A stretch of DNA of 64,000 nt from DASYKT01 sp035995185 (GCA_035995185.1 DASYKT010000041.1:124001-188000), one strand, 5' to 3'; counted from the first letter of the stretch, positions 15,169-24,334 are shown. Numbers and translations are program-made. Notes: a model not told the origin generated them from the sequence alone.

Positions 15169-17526
15169 TTACGGTGCTTTTTCCGCGGTAAAAGGCAGTA
15201 TTCCAAACCCCGGCACATTTAGCGTTCCGGACATTTTATTACCGTCCACTTTACCTTCCATCACGATATCCATCGGTTGGCCCTGAATGTCGGCTTTAAC
15301 GAGCGCGGTCACAGTGCTGCCGCTGACCTTGCCGTTTCCGACCGATCCTCCGCCCAGTGCCGAGGTCATCGAGCCGTCAAACGCGGCCGCCGCCTGTTTC
15401 AATTCGAGCACGATCGGAAGTATCTGTCCCTGCGCGTCGACCGACATATTCCATTTACCGGATATGTTGACAGCAGGAGCCGCATTCATATTCGCCGCCG
15501 CCGGAAGAGAAACGGTTTTCACATCCACCGTGATCTCTTTCAGCCGCTTGGCAACTTCCGGGGTCATCGTTTCCTGGTAACGCCCGCCGAGATATTTGGC
15601 CAGGAACTTTTCGCCCTCGGCAAACATCGCCATGTTATTGACCGGGCGGGCAAATCCGTGGCCCTCGTCATCGGCCAGCAAATATTGCACCGGGTAATTA
15701 CGGTCGCGCAGCGCGATCACGATCTGGTCGGCTTCACGTTTGTTGACGCGCGGGTCGTTGGCACCTTGCACGACCATCAGCGGGGTTTTGATCTTATTTG
15801 CCAGGCTGAGCGGCGACTGGCGTTCCAGCTGCGCTTTGCCTTCAGGCGTGTTGGGATCGCCCATGCGTTTGTAGAATGTTGTGCGGATCGATTCCCAGTA
15901 GGGCGGGATCGATTGCAGCAGCGTGATCAGATTCGAAGGCGCGACGATCGCCACCGCCGCGGCATAAGTGTCGGGCGTGTAGGTCACACCGGCCAGCGTG
16001 GCATATCCGCCATAGCTTCCGCCCATGATCCCTATCCGTTTCGGGTCGGCAATTCCTTCGCTTACCAGGTATTTCACACCCCAGGTGATGTCGTCCTGCA
16101 TCCGGTCGCCCCACTGGTTGTTGCCGGCGTCGAGAAACTTTTTGCCGTAACCGGTCGAAGCGCGGAAGTTCGGCTGCAGCACGGCGTAGCCGCGGTTGGC
16201 CAGAAATTGGGCGAAACTGCTGTATCCCCAGCTATCGCGCCCCCAGGGGCCGCCGTGCGGAACCACGACCAGCGGCAGATTTTTCGCCGGCACGCCCTTG
16301 GGCAGCGTCAGGTAAGCGGGAATGTCCAGGCCGTCGGAAGATTTGTAATGCACGGGCTTCATCGTGGCCAGCGCTTCGCGGGGAAGTTTTTCGCGCACCT
16401 GGTAAAGCGTGGTCAGATTTTTCGTGTCGCGATCAAACAGCCAAACCGTTCCCGGATCGACGTCGCTAAAAGTCGAAACGATGAATTTTCTTTCGTCTTT
16501 GGTGCTCGAACCGAAAGCGATCTCGCGGTCGCCCAGTTTTTTCTTGATCAGGTTATAGTCGTCTGCGTATTTTTTGTCTTTCCAGTAAATGCGTTCGCGG
16601 TCGTCTTCATAGGTGGTCGCGATGATCTCCTTGGTGATCTCTGAGAAAGACGCGCCGCCAAAATCCACTCTTTTCAGCGGATCTTCTTCGACCAATTCTT
16701 CCTTCATCGTTTCCGGATCGAGCAGGACCAACTGCTGGAAATTACGCGCATCGCCTTTATCTGAGGTCAGATAAACGCGCTTGTCGTCCTTGTTAAAACG
16801 GATCGGACCACAATTTTCAAAAACGGTGCAGGAATAAATCTTGGTCATCTTGTCGGCGTCGACCCGCAAAAGCTCCGTTTCGCCTTTTTCAGTCGAGCGG
16901 GTCGCCAGGCGCAATTTATCCTTGTTATCAAAAACCCAGCCGGTCAGGCGGTCTTTATTTTCCCGCAAAAGCGTTTTGGTGCCGGTCGAGATCTGCACTT
17001 TATAAAGGTCGTGCCATGAAGGGTCGCGTTCGTTTAAGCCGACATAAATAACATCGGGCTCAGATTCTGGCAGGCCGTAGATAAAAGCGCGCACTTTTTT
17101 ACCGGCGGTAAGATTTGTCGCTTCCGGGACTTCCGCGCTGCTAGGCGCGTTGGAGGTTGGGCTGACGGCATAGACGTTAAAATTTTCGTCGCCGTCATTG
17201 TCTTTCGTAAAAAGAACATATTTACCGTCATGGCTCCAGAAATAGCCGCCGATCGGGCGTTTCTTTTCCGCGGTCAGCGGGCGGGCTTTTTCAAAAGGTT
17301 CATTGATACCCTTGACCCAGATATTGCGAACATCCTTAAAAGGTTTGATAAAAGAAATATACTTGCCGTCAGGCGAGATCTGCGCACCCGCGTACTCGGG
17401 GTTGCCGAAAAACACTTCGCGGTCGATAAGCGCCGGAAGCTGAGCGCTAGCTTGTAACGGGGCGGAAAAGGTGAACAGCACGATCGCCGCGCAGAGAGCG
17501 ACGATAGACAAAAGATATCTGGACAT
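15169..17526 (-). CDS. S9-family peptidase (prolyl oligopeptidase/acylaminoacyl peptidase type), secreted
   Basis: 785 aa. An ATG four codons upstream is possible, but GAGGA lies just before the chosen ATG. A signal peptide (~1-29) leads to a beta-propeller (~35-400) and an alpha/beta-hydrolase domain (~420-670). Catalytic residues are visible: Ser in MGGSYGGYATLAG, Asp in GANDPRVNKREAD, His in DEGHGFARP. An extra C-terminal domain of about 100 residues, Gly/Ser/Val-rich and lipocalin- or beta-barrel-like, follows; the typical family ends before it. The enzyme should cleave short peptides in the periplasm. It is convergent with the ChaN-like gene. Confidence 0.92.
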   Translation of the reverse strand: MSRYLLSIVALCAAIVLFTFSAPLQASAQLPALIDREVFFGNPEYAGAQISPDGKYISFIKPFKDVRNIWVKGINEPFEKARPLTAEKKRPIGGYFWSHDGKYVLFTKDNDGDENFNVYAVSPTSNAPSSAEVPEATNLTAGKKVRAFIYGLPESEPDVIYVGLNERDPSWHDLYKVQISTGTKTLLRENKDRLTGWVFDNKDKLRLATRSTEKGETELLRVDADKMTKIYSCTVFENCGPIRFNKDDKRVYLTSDKGDARNFQQLVLLDPETMKEELVEEDPLKRVDFGGASFSEITKEIIATTYEDDRERIYWKDKKYADDYNLIKKKLGDREIAFGSSTKDERKFIVSTFSDVDPGTVWLFDRDTKNLTTLYQVREKLPREALATMKPVHYKSSDGLDIPAYLTLPKGVPAKNLPLVVVPHGGPWGRDSWGYSSFAQFLANRGYAVLQPNFRASTGYGKKFLDAGNNQWGDRMQDDITWGVKYLVSEGIADPKRIGIMGGSYGGYATLAGVTYTPDTYAAAVAIVAPSNLITLLQSIPPYWESIRTTFYKRMGDPNTPEGKAQLERQSPLSLANKIKTPLMVVQGANDPRVNKREADQIVIALRDRNYPVQYLLADDEGHGFARPVNNMAMFAEGEKFLAKYLGGRYQETMTPEVAKRLKEITVDVKTVSLPAAANMNAAPAVNISGKWNMSVDAQGQILPIVLELKQAAAAFDGSMTSALGGGSVGNGKVSGSTVTALVKADIQGQPMDIVMEGKVDGNKMSGTLNVPGFGILPFTAEKAP

Positions 17527-17595
17527 AGTTCCTCGCATTTTTTTTATTTATATTGAATAACCACAAAGCTTAACGCCGATGTGAAAGACATTGTT

Positions 17596-18078
17596 TCAAA
17601 AACCGCTAAAGTCGTCATCCGACCAGCGATCTTTGCGAAACTTTTCTTCCGTCCAAAAGGATTTGAAATGGTCGATCCGGGGCGGAGCCTGTTTGCGTAA
17701 GACTATACTTATCACATCATAACGAAAATTAACATTGTTTAAGCGAAATATCTTGCGGTATTTTTTGGCGGCGCGGATGATCTGGCGCTGCTTGCGCAGA
17801 TTAACGGCTTCTTCGGGGGCGGCAAATTCATCGCTGCTGCGGGTCTTAACTTCAATAAAACAAAGGGTTGCGCCATCCATGACGATCAGGTCGATCTCCG
17901 CGTTCACAGCCACGCCTTTTATATTCCGCCCGATCGGGATGCGGAAATTGGCCGCCACCATGCGCGCTCCCCCCTTTTCAAGAAAACGCACCGCGAGTCT
18001 TTCGCCTTTGCGGCCAAGAACGCGGTTCGGATCTTCTATTACCTGCGGCTCTTGTGGGAAAAGAGTGTTCATAATCAA
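17596..18078 (-). CDS. YraN family (UPF0102) nuclease-fold protein
   Basis: 160 aa against a usual ~120. Landmarks of the PD-(D/E)XK fold are GRKGERLAVRFLEKGG, then AEIDLIVMDG and FIEVKTRSS. About ten extra residues (IPIGRNIKGVAV) sit between the NFR and EIDLI elements, and the N-terminus extends by about 20 residues, as does the C-terminus. Family members are predicted Holliday-junction or repair nucleases, but the function is not established. The frame starts with two Met codons close together; either could be used. Cytosolic. Confidence 0.88.
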   Translation of the reverse strand: MIMNTLFPQEPQVIEDPNRVLGRKGERLAVRFLEKGGARMVAANFRIPIGRNIKGVAVNAEIDLIVMDGATLCFIEVKTRSSDEFAAPEEAVNLRKQRQIIRAAKKYRKIFRLNNVNFRYDVISIVLRKQAPPRIDHFKSFWTEEKFRKDRWSDDDFSGF

Positions 18079-18148
18079 GTAAGTTTCGAGTTCAAAGTTC
18101 GAAGTCCAAAGTTAAGGAACTCCAAACTCCAAACTCCAAACTTTGAAC

Positions 18149-19189
18149 TCATTGGATCACCTGCACCGGTTCCGCCACATACGTCCACGAATCGTTTTGC
18201 GCATTATAGCGAAAATGATAAGCCGTTTCCTGTTTTTCCGTCGGGGCGACCAGGTTAAAGTTAAACTCGATCCCAAAGAGGATCATTTCGCCGCCCGCTT
18301 GATTCGCCTGAAAAGCGATCTTTCGCACCTTGTCATCGCCGCGCGGTCCGATGTTTTCCAGCGAGGCTTCTTTGCGCTTTGTGCCATTGGGAGCGCCGGC
18401 GAGCGTGCCGTCGTCGTTTAACCCGACCGACCAGACCTCGGGCCGCCGCGCCAGCCCGTAAAAAAGACGCTTGCCTTTGGGCGTGTTAAAAACACTTAAG
18501 CCGAACCCGTCTATGTTTTCCAGTAAGGGCGACGCTTGTTTGGTTTTTGTATCGATGCGGTAAATTTTTCCCTGCTCCTTGTCGCGGGTGGAACCGAAGA
18601 CCGACGAAACATACAGGGCTTCCGTTTCGCAATCAAAGGCCAGGTCGAGCGTGCCGTACGCATTCTGTTCGCTCACCCCGGCGTCGCGCGGCAGATCGAG
18701 AAATTTCACCATCTCCTGCGTTTTACTATCGACGCGCCAGACGGCGTTTTGCTCCGCCGCGGGATTTAAGAATACGTTGATGAACGGCGCCGGCGCGACA
18801 TAAATATTTCCGTTCTGGTCACGCTCGATGGGCGCCAGAAAACCGGCGTTTTTCCACGAAGGATGCTGGTAGCGATGATCGCCTTCGATCATCCACAAAC
18901 CCGGCCGCGCTTTTTCCGAAGTGCTAAGCGCCGCCCGGTTGCCAAAATTCAACCCCGCCAAAAATTGCGGCGACTTTTGACAGCCGGTCACGATGCCCGG
19001 TTTTATCGCGGTCTTGGCCTTTTGCGCGGGAAGATTTTTATAAGCGAAATAGCCGCCCGTAATGACCACGGCCGCGACAAGAAAGATGACGGAAAACTTT
19101 AGCAGATTGCTTTTTGGCGGCGAAGAAACATTCCCAGGCCGATCCCGCTCGGAGTTTTTAGCTTGGCTTAAATGTTTTTTCTTTGCCAT
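18149..19189 (-). CDS. Membrane-anchored propeller-like protein, unknown function
   Basis: 346 aa I do not recognise. A basic, Lys-rich N-terminus (~30 residues) leads to one membrane segment (~29-47, SVIFLVAAVVITGGYFAY), then a periplasmic domain. Repeated segments such as NAVWRVDSKTQ, GKIYRIDTKTKQ and PEVWSVGLNDDG suggest beta-propeller blades of the SMP-30/NHL kind. One Cys follows the anchor and another is central. No catalytic motif stands out. Starts 229 bases from the lipoprotein gene upstream, so an own promoter is likely; yraN follows by 70 bases. Confidence 0.75.
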   Translation of the reverse strand: MAKKKHLSQAKNSERDRPGNVSSPPKSNLLKFSVIFLVAAVVITGGYFAYKNLPAQKAKTAIKPGIVTGCQKSPQFLAGLNFGNRAALSTSEKARPGLWMIEGDHRYQHPSWKNAGFLAPIERDQNGNIYVAPAPFINVFLNPAAEQNAVWRVDSKTQEMVKFLDLPRDAGVSEQNAYGTLDLAFDCETEALYVSSVFGSTRDKEQGKIYRIDTKTKQASPLLENIDGFGLSVFNTPKGKRLFYGLARRPEVWSVGLNDDGTLAGAPNGTKRKEASLENIGPRGDDKVRKIAFQANQAGGEMILFGIEFNFNLVAPTEKQETAYHFRYNAQNDSWTYVAEPVQVIQ

Positions 19190-19223
19190 AAACGGGCGAA
19201 TTAAACTACGATTTAGTGTTTTG

Positions 19224-19402
19224 GTCGCGTAGCGACTATCTGATAATAGCCGTGGATTTTAACCCACGGGAACTAGATACAAAATGATATACGTCGTGTC
19301 AGCGACGATTGATTTCATTCGTCGCTGACGCGACGCCGAATATTTTGCCCAAATTACCGTGGATTAAAATCCACAGCTACATTCAATAGCCGCTACGCGG
19401 CA
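19224..19402. repeat. Composite nested palindromes
   Basis: Outer arms (~19224-19269 and ~19356-19402) contain CCGTGGATTTTAACCCACGG-type sequence, related to the element at 13999. Between them, 19292-19308 and 19319-19335 form a CGTCG..CAGCGACGA hairpin. The whole gap between two minus-strand genes is filled by these repeats. Confidence 0.8.
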
Positions 19403-19417
19403 AAACGTAAAATCTTT

Positions 19418-21226
19418 CTACCTTTCGGTCGGCCTTAACATCGGTCCCGCATAGCAGGGATATTGTTTCACCCGATAAATACCGTCATCGAGCACGCTTT
19501 CTGCCCAACAATACTTTTGATTCGGACGGTCGTCGTTCTTTAGCTGTGGCACGTACCACAACACCAGCGGGGCATTCGCGATCGGCTCGGCCGCAGGCTC
19601 GATAAATTTTTCCGGGCCCTGATGGTAATCGGTGTTACAGCAAGGGCCGATGGTGGTCATATCGGAATCACCCTCGTCTTTGTCTGCATGCCCCCGGGTG
19701 ACATAGAGAAAAGCATTATCGCCGCGCCCGCCGTCGCCGAATTGCCCGCGGCTCGGTTCAAGATAAAAGCCTTTACCATCCGCGCCGGTCACCCGGTATT
19801 GAAATCCTTCACTGGTGTAAGCGGTATTTTCGTCCTGCAGTTTCCATTGCTCCGTGGCCCAGGGCTGCCAATCGCTCCCGTTCCATTCCGCGAAATTATT
19901 CAGATCGTCGGCCAGCGAAACGCGCAGCACCGGACGATACATCCCGTCGTTTCCGCAGCCGCGTCCCTGGCTGGCGACGGCGAAACGAAAACTCCCGTCG
20001 TTAAAAAATTTAAAGGCCTGCGTGTAGTAATAGTTGCACGGTGTCGGGTAGCCTTCGCTCCAGAAATCCTGGCGAAATTCAAAACCGGTGTCTTTCCCGT
20101 CCCCCCCGTCCATGCCGATGGTATTTGTCCGCGGGCCTTCGACGGCCACAACGGCCGCCTGGCTAAAGACCGGGCATCCGACCGCGTCGCTGTAGCCGAA
20201 ATTGTCCGTGCGCGAATAGCTGACGTGCCAATCGACCAGCTTGGCGTCTTTTATCAAAAGCTTGCCGTTAAACTTTACGTCCGATATGCGCATGCCGTCC
20301 GAGCTGGTCAGGATGTAGTCAAAAGACCAGCCGTTCTTATCCAGGTGATTTGTGGTTTCGCAAAAGCGTTTGGTGAGCACTTCATTCTGCAAAGATTTTT
20401 CGGAAATAGCCCAGTTGCCCATGCTGGCCGGCGCGGCGTAGCCGACCTGCGTCCAGCGCGTACCGACCAGCGCCAGGTCCGTCAGATCGACGATCGCCCA
20501 CAGTGCCTTATCATCTTTAATATATGTGGGCGCGACGCAGAGATGCTGCGAGCGTTCGCAGCGCGTGCGGCTCAGCGAAGTTTTGGTATTCGCCATCAGC
20601 GCGTCTTTTTCTTCGGGATTTCTGCCGAGTGCGGAAGTGACATCCGCCGCCGTGGAAGAAATATGAACGGCTAGTTTGGTCAGATGATCTGGAATATCAG
20701 GCTGAGCGTCGGGGAACCGCGTGACGACGATGACCTTTTTACTGGTAACATCCGCGATGGCATTGGTCGTCAGGTTTTTGGCAAAGTTGTACATCTCCAC
20801 GCGGTAGCATTTTGTGTTTTTGCAGGCTGCGGCCGGCCCGTCCATATCGCTTTCGCGCAGCGGGTAAATACCAAAAATTTCGTTAAAGAGCGGCTCTTTC
20901 GTTTTTTCATCGAGCGTTTCCCGCAAAAAGCGCTCGTCTTTTAACGCCAGTTCCTGCGCCGCTTTTTGGTCATCATCAATATTTTCGCCGACATTTTCGG
21001 CCAAGGTCAGCACCGGCGGGTTTTGTTTTAGCGACGTGCGGATCTTTTCCACCCGCTCTTTTAATAAGGGGTCGTTTATCTTTTCAATATCGGGTACGCC
21101 ACGCGAATCGGACAACTGTCCGGCCTCGTTGTTATAACTCGCATTCGAATTGGCGACCTGGCTGGTTTTGCAGGAAACAACTGCCAGCGCGCAGGCCAAT
21201 ACCGACAAATAGAAAAACTTTCTCAT
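19418..21226 (-). CDS. Copper amine oxidase-like lipoprotein with degenerate active site
   Basis: 602 aa with a lipoprotein signal (lipobox AVVSC, Cys19). I infer remote homology to copper amine oxidases from four collinear segments: a D3-like stretch YRVEMYNFAKNLTTNAIADV then PDAQPDIP; GMRISDVKFNGK; TPCNYYYTQAFKFFNDGSF, matching the TPQ consensus T-x-x-N-Y-[DE]-Y except Tyr for the acidic residue (cofactor-position Tyr399); and PLVLWYVPQLK near the C-terminus. The HxH copper ligands and the third His after LxxWY are missing, so oxidase activity is doubtful. Expected on the outer or inner membrane surface. No operon partner is evident. Confidence 0.68.
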   Translation of the reverse strand: MRKFFYLSVLACALAVVSCKTSQVANSNASYNNEAGQLSDSRGVPDIEKINDPLLKERVEKIRTSLKQNPPVLTLAENVGENIDDDQKAAQELALKDERFLRETLDEKTKEPLFNEIFGIYPLRESDMDGPAAACKNTKCYRVEMYNFAKNLTTNAIADVTSKKVIVVTRFPDAQPDIPDHLTKLAVHISSTAADVTSALGRNPEEKDALMANTKTSLSRTRCERSQHLCVAPTYIKDDKALWAIVDLTDLALVGTRWTQVGYAAPASMGNWAISEKSLQNEVLTKRFCETTNHLDKNGWSFDYILTSSDGMRISDVKFNGKLLIKDAKLVDWHVSYSRTDNFGYSDAVGCPVFSQAAVVAVEGPRTNTIGMDGGDGKDTGFEFRQDFWSEGYPTPCNYYYTQAFKFFNDGSFRFAVASQGRGCGNDGMYRPVLRVSLADDLNNFAEWNGSDWQPWATEQWKLQDENTAYTSEGFQYRVTGADGKGFYLEPSRGQFGDGGRGDNAFLYVTRGHADKDEGDSDMTTIGPCCNTDYHQGPEKFIEPAAEPIANAPLVLWYVPQLKNDDRPNQKYCWAESVLDDGIYRVKQYPCYAGPMLRPTER

Positions 21227-21269
21227 AAAAAGTCAGCAAGTAGTCTCACAATAATATCCGTTCATTTAA

Positions 21270-21289
21270 CCACTAGCTAAAGCCAGTGG
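21270..21289. repeat. Short CTAGCTAAAG-type palindrome
   Basis: CCACTAGCTAAAGCCAGTGG forms a short hairpin in the divergent gap before the sugar dehydrogenase-like gene. Close relatives lie at 54273-54292 and 54381-54400. A fragment of the CCCGCGC..CTCCATAGG repeat type follows near 21345-21364. Confidence 0.75.
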
Positions 21290-21399
21290 CAATTTTAAGA
21301 ACGGGAAAACGACATTTTAAGACGCTAGGCGATCTTAGCGGGCAAAGAGTCCCGCGCCTCCATAGGCAAGGCGGGTATAAAAAGCTAAAATAATTCATT

Positions 21400-22692
21400 A
21401 TGAGGTTTTTAGCGGGATCAAAAAGAGCGCTGCAGTTGTCATTGGGGTTGGTAATAGGTTCTCAGATGGTAGTGGTGTCCGCCGCTTGCCAGACGCAGAA
21501 GCCCGTCGGGTTAAAGGCCCCGGCCGTGACCGAATTTACTGTGCCCAAACAGTATGAGATCAAGCCGGACCAGCTGCCGAAACCTAACGAGACGGAAAGC
21601 GCCATGCGGCCGTCGCGCAGCGTGACGCAGCCGGAAAACGCGACGTTCAATTTGCCCAAAGGTTTTAAAGTGAACGTTTTTGCCGAGGGAGATTTTTCCT
21701 ATCCGCGCTGGATGGTGCTCGCCTCCAACGGCGATGTTTTTCTCGCCGATTCTTACGGGGGAAAGGTTATCGTTCTGCGCGATACGAACAAGGACGGCGT
21801 GGCCGAAGAGCGTTTTACCTTTGCCGAAAATCTGGACCGTCCCTTCGGCATGGCGTTTTATAAAGATTGGCTCTATGTGGCAAACACCAGCGCTGTGGTC
21901 CGGTATAAATATCAGCCGGGCCAGACCAAGGCCGCGGGCGAACCGGAAAAACTTTTCGACCTGACCGCCGGCGGTTACAACCAGCACTGGACGCGCAACA
22001 TACTTTTTTCGCCCGACAATACGAAAATGTTTATCAGCGTCGGGTCTGCTTCAAACGTCAGCGCGGGCGAAGAGCCGATCCGCGCCGCCATCTCCGTGGC
22101 CGATCCGGACGGAAAAAATTTGCGGCAGTACGCGACCGGTTTGCGAAACCCGATCGGGCTGGCTTTTAACCCCACCACCAAAGAACTGTGGACGGCGGTG
22201 AATGAACGCGACGGGCTGGGAGACGACCTGGTGCCCGATTATATAACCTCGGTCAAAGACGGCGCTTTTTACGGCTGGCCGTTTTCTTACATCGGGCAAA
22301 ATGAAGACCCGCGGCGCAAAGGTGAAAACCCCGCGCTGGTAAAAAAAGCGATCGTTCCCGATGTGCTGCTGGCTTCGCACTCGGCGGCTTTGGGGCTGGT
22401 CTTTTACAATGGCAAAATGTTTCCGCCCGAATATAACGGCGATGCTTTTGCGGCGCTTCACGGTTCGTGGAACCGGCAAAAACTTACCGGTTACAAGATC
22501 ATCCGGGTACGCTTTAAGGACGGAAAGCTCGTTAAAAACGCTTATGAAGATTTTATGACCGGCTGGCTGCCTGACGAGAACGGAAGCGAAGTTTGGGGCC
22601 GCCCCGTAGGGCTGCTGGTCGCGGCCGACGGCTCTCTGTTGGTCTGCGACGACGGCGCGAATAAGATCTGGCGTGTATCTTATGGGAAGTAG
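21400..22692 (+). CDS. PQQ-type sugar/sorbosone dehydrogenase-like beta-propeller
   Basis: 430 aa with a signal sequence and a possible lipobox (VSAAC, Cys30). The rest is a six-blade propeller of the soluble glucose/sorbosone dehydrogenase family: LPKGFKVNVFAEG, DNKDG-type calcium loop (RDTNKDGVAEE), GGYNQHWTRNILFSPD, ATGLRNPIGLAFNP and HGSWNRQKLTGYK. Homologues oxidise sugars with bound PQQ, in the periplasm. No PQQ-synthesis genes lie in the window, so the cofactor must come from elsewhere or the protein may be non-catalytic. The CxxCH protein downstream is a plausible electron acceptor. Confidence 0.87.
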   Translation: MRFLAGSKRALQLSLGLVIGSQMVVVSAACQTQKPVGLKAPAVTEFTVPKQYEIKPDQLPKPNETESAMRPSRSVTQPENATFNLPKGFKVNVFAEGDFSYPRWMVLASNGDVFLADSYGGKVIVLRDTNKDGVAEERFTFAENLDRPFGMAFYKDWLYVANTSAVVRYKYQPGQTKAAGEPEKLFDLTAGGYNQHWTRNILFSPDNTKMFISVGSASNVSAGEEPIRAAISVADPDGKNLRQYATGLRNPIGLAFNPTTKELWTAVNERDGLGDDLVPDYITSVKDGAFYGWPFSYIGQNEDPRRKGENPALVKKAIVPDVLLASHSAALGLVFYNGKMFPPEYNGDAFAALHGSWNRQKLTGYKIIRVRFKDGKLVKNAYEDFMTGWLPDENGSEVWGRPVGLLVAADGSLLVCDDGANKIWRVSYGK

Positions 22693-22724
22693 TTGGTAAT
22701 AAGTAATAAAGCAGGTTTTTATTA

Positions 22725-22790
22725 GCCACTAATTACACAAATAACACGAATTGAAAATTCTTTATTCGTGCTATTTGTGACATTCGTGGC
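22725..22790. repeat. Intergenic inverted repeat, CGTG-type family
   Basis: Imperfect 27-base arms (22725-22751, 22764-22790) of the GCCACTAATTACACAAATAA type and its complement surround 12 bases. It is in the 110-bp gap before the CxxCH gene and belongs with the elements at 7242, 10363 and 62054. Confidence 0.85.
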
Positions 22791-22802
22791 CGTATCAATA
22801 TT

Positions 22803-23273
22803 ATGAAATTCATCAAATGGGCGGTCATCATTCTCTTTGTTGCCTTCATCGGGATCCAGTTCGTTCGCCCTGATTACAGCGCTCCGCCGATAAACGAACA
22901 GGAGACGCTCGAAGCAGCGACGCAGGTGCCTGACAACGTCGAGAAAATTCTGACGCGCTCCTGCAACGACTGTCATTCGCACAAAACGGTATATCCATGG
23001 TATTCGAATGTCGCGCCGCTTTCGTGGCAGATCGCCGATCACATCAAAGACGGCCGCCGCCACCTGAATTTTTCCGTCTGGAATACTTACGACAATAACA
23101 AGAAAAGAAAAAAGCTCGATGAAGTCTGTGACGAAGTGACCGATGCGGCAATGCCGATCGGGCAATATCTCTGGCTGCATGGAAATGCGGTGCTTTCCAC
23201 CGAAGACGTGAAAACGCTTTGCGATTGGACACACCAGGAGGCCGAAAGATTGATGGCGCCGGAGAGTAAATAG
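22803..23273 (+). CDS. Haem-binding domain protein with CxxCH
   Basis: 156 aa: one N-terminal membrane anchor (~5-21) followed by a periplasmic haem-binding domain. SCNDCHSHKT near residue 57 is a c-type heme attachment site (CxxCH). The segment AMPIGQYLWLHG supplies a Met that could be the distal ligand, as in the PF14376-type family. The last part (STEDVKTLCDWTHQEAERL) is a conserved helix. It may carry electrons from the dehydrogenase-like protein encoded upstream. Maturation by a cytochrome c system is assumed; none is encoded here. tilS starts 8 bases after its stop. Confidence 0.85.
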   Translation: MKFIKWAVIILFVAFIGIQFVRPDYSAPPINEQETLEAATQVPDNVEKILTRSCNDCHSHKTVYPWYSNVAPLSWQIADHIKDGRRHLNFSVWNTYDNNKKRKKLDEVCDEVTDAAMPIGQYLWLHGNAVLSTEDVKTLCDWTHQEAERLMAPESK

Positions 23274-23281
23274 CTAACCGA

Positions 23282-24334
23282 ATGAACCGATTTCTTCGCG
23301 AGTTTATTACCCAATGGCGCTGGCTGGAATTGCCGTTCGAGGGCGAGATTTTTGTCGCCGCGGTTTCCGGCGGGGCAGATTCGGTTGCTCTTTTACTCGC
23401 TCTTCATCAATTAAAGCAAAAAAACAAACTGAGGTCTGAGATCGTAGTGGCGCATTTCAACCACGCTCTTCGCGGAAAGGAAAGCGATCGGGATGAAGCG
23501 TTCGTGCGAAAGCTTTCCGGAAAACTTGGCCTGAAATTCGAAAGCGGCGAGTGGAAAACCAAAAAACCTGCGACTGCAAATGGCGCAAATGCCGCAAATA
23601 AAGAAAACCTCGAGCAGGCCGCGCGTAACGCCCGCTACGAATTTCTTGAAAGCGTGGCCGGGAAATACAAGGCTTATGGGGTTCTGACCGGCCATACGCT
23701 TGACGACCAGGCGGAAACATTTCTGCTGCGCCTGATCCGGGGAAGCGGCGTGGACGGCCTGGGGGCGATGAAGCCCGTGCGCGGGCTGGGCCGCGATAAG
23801 AATATCCTGCTGATCCGCCCTTTACTGGGCTGGGCGCGCAGGACCGGCACCGAGGAGCTTTGCCGTCTCGAAAAAGTAAAATATCGCAATGACTCGATGA
23901 ATAAGGACAAGGCGTTTCTGCGCGTCCGGATCAGGCGCGAAGTGCTCCCATTGCTGCAAAATATCAACCCGCAGATCGTCACCAATTTAGCCAAAATGTC
24001 CGGCGTATTTCAGGCAGAGGGCGAAGAGTTAGGCCTGGCGGCCCGGGCGGGTCTTTTTGCCGTTCACGACGTAAACAATGATACGCTTGACCTTAAAGGG
24101 CTGATGGGATTTTCGTCCGGAATGCGCAGGCGGGTGCTGCGGCTCTGGCTGGAAAACCTGCGGGGCGGCCTGCGGGCGCTGGATATGAAACATTTCGCGG
24201 CCCTTGAGCGTTTGGTTTTAAGTGCTGCGGGCGGAAAAACCGTGGAATTGCCCGGGGGAGAAAGGGTTAGCATACGGCGGGGCAGGCTTATATTTAAGAA
24301 AACAAAGGTTGAAAAAAGCCCGCCGGACAACTAA
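23282..24334 (+). CDS. tilS: tRNA(Ile)-lysidine synthetase
   Basis: 350 aa. It modifies the anticodon wobble C of tRNA-Ile(CAU) to lysidine with ATP and lysine, converting AUG to AUA decoding. The N-terminal PP-loop is AVSGGADSVALLLAL (~residues 25-39), followed by VVAHFNHALRGKESDRDE and LTGHTLDDQAETFLLRLIRGSG, all standard. The C-terminal part carries the substrate-binding helices and a shortened final beta domain with GGKTVELPGGERV. Essential in most bacteria. Followed after 151 bases by ftsH, a common neighbourhood (tilS-ftsH). Confidence 0.96.
   Translation: MNRFLREFITQWRWLELPFEGEIFVAAVSGGADSVALLLALHQLKQKNKLRSEIVVAHFNHALRGKESDRDEAFVRKLSGKLGLKFESGEWKTKKPATANGANAANKENLEQAARNARYEFLESVAGKYKAYGVLTGHTLDDQAETFLLRLIRGSGVDGLGAMKPVRGLGRDKNILLIRPLLGWARRTGTEELCRLEKVKYRNDSMNKDKAFLRVRIRREVLPLLQNINPQIVTNLAKMSGVFQAEGEELGLAARAGLFAVHDVNNDTLDLKGLMGFSSGMRRRVLRLWLENLRGGLRALDMKHFAALERLVLSAAGGKTVELPGGERVSIRRGRLIFKKTKVEKSPPDN

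Noticed and set aside
15277..16644. Long plus-strand frame of about 455 codons inside the S9 peptidase gene
   Set aside because: It is the shadow of the peptidase gene, whose catalytic residues are intact; the product is basic and without domains.
19622..20674. Long open frame on the plus strand opposite the lipoprotein gene
   Set aside because: It lies antisense to a gene with signal peptide, lipobox and family-like segments; its own product is Arg/Gly/His-rich without recognisable domains.
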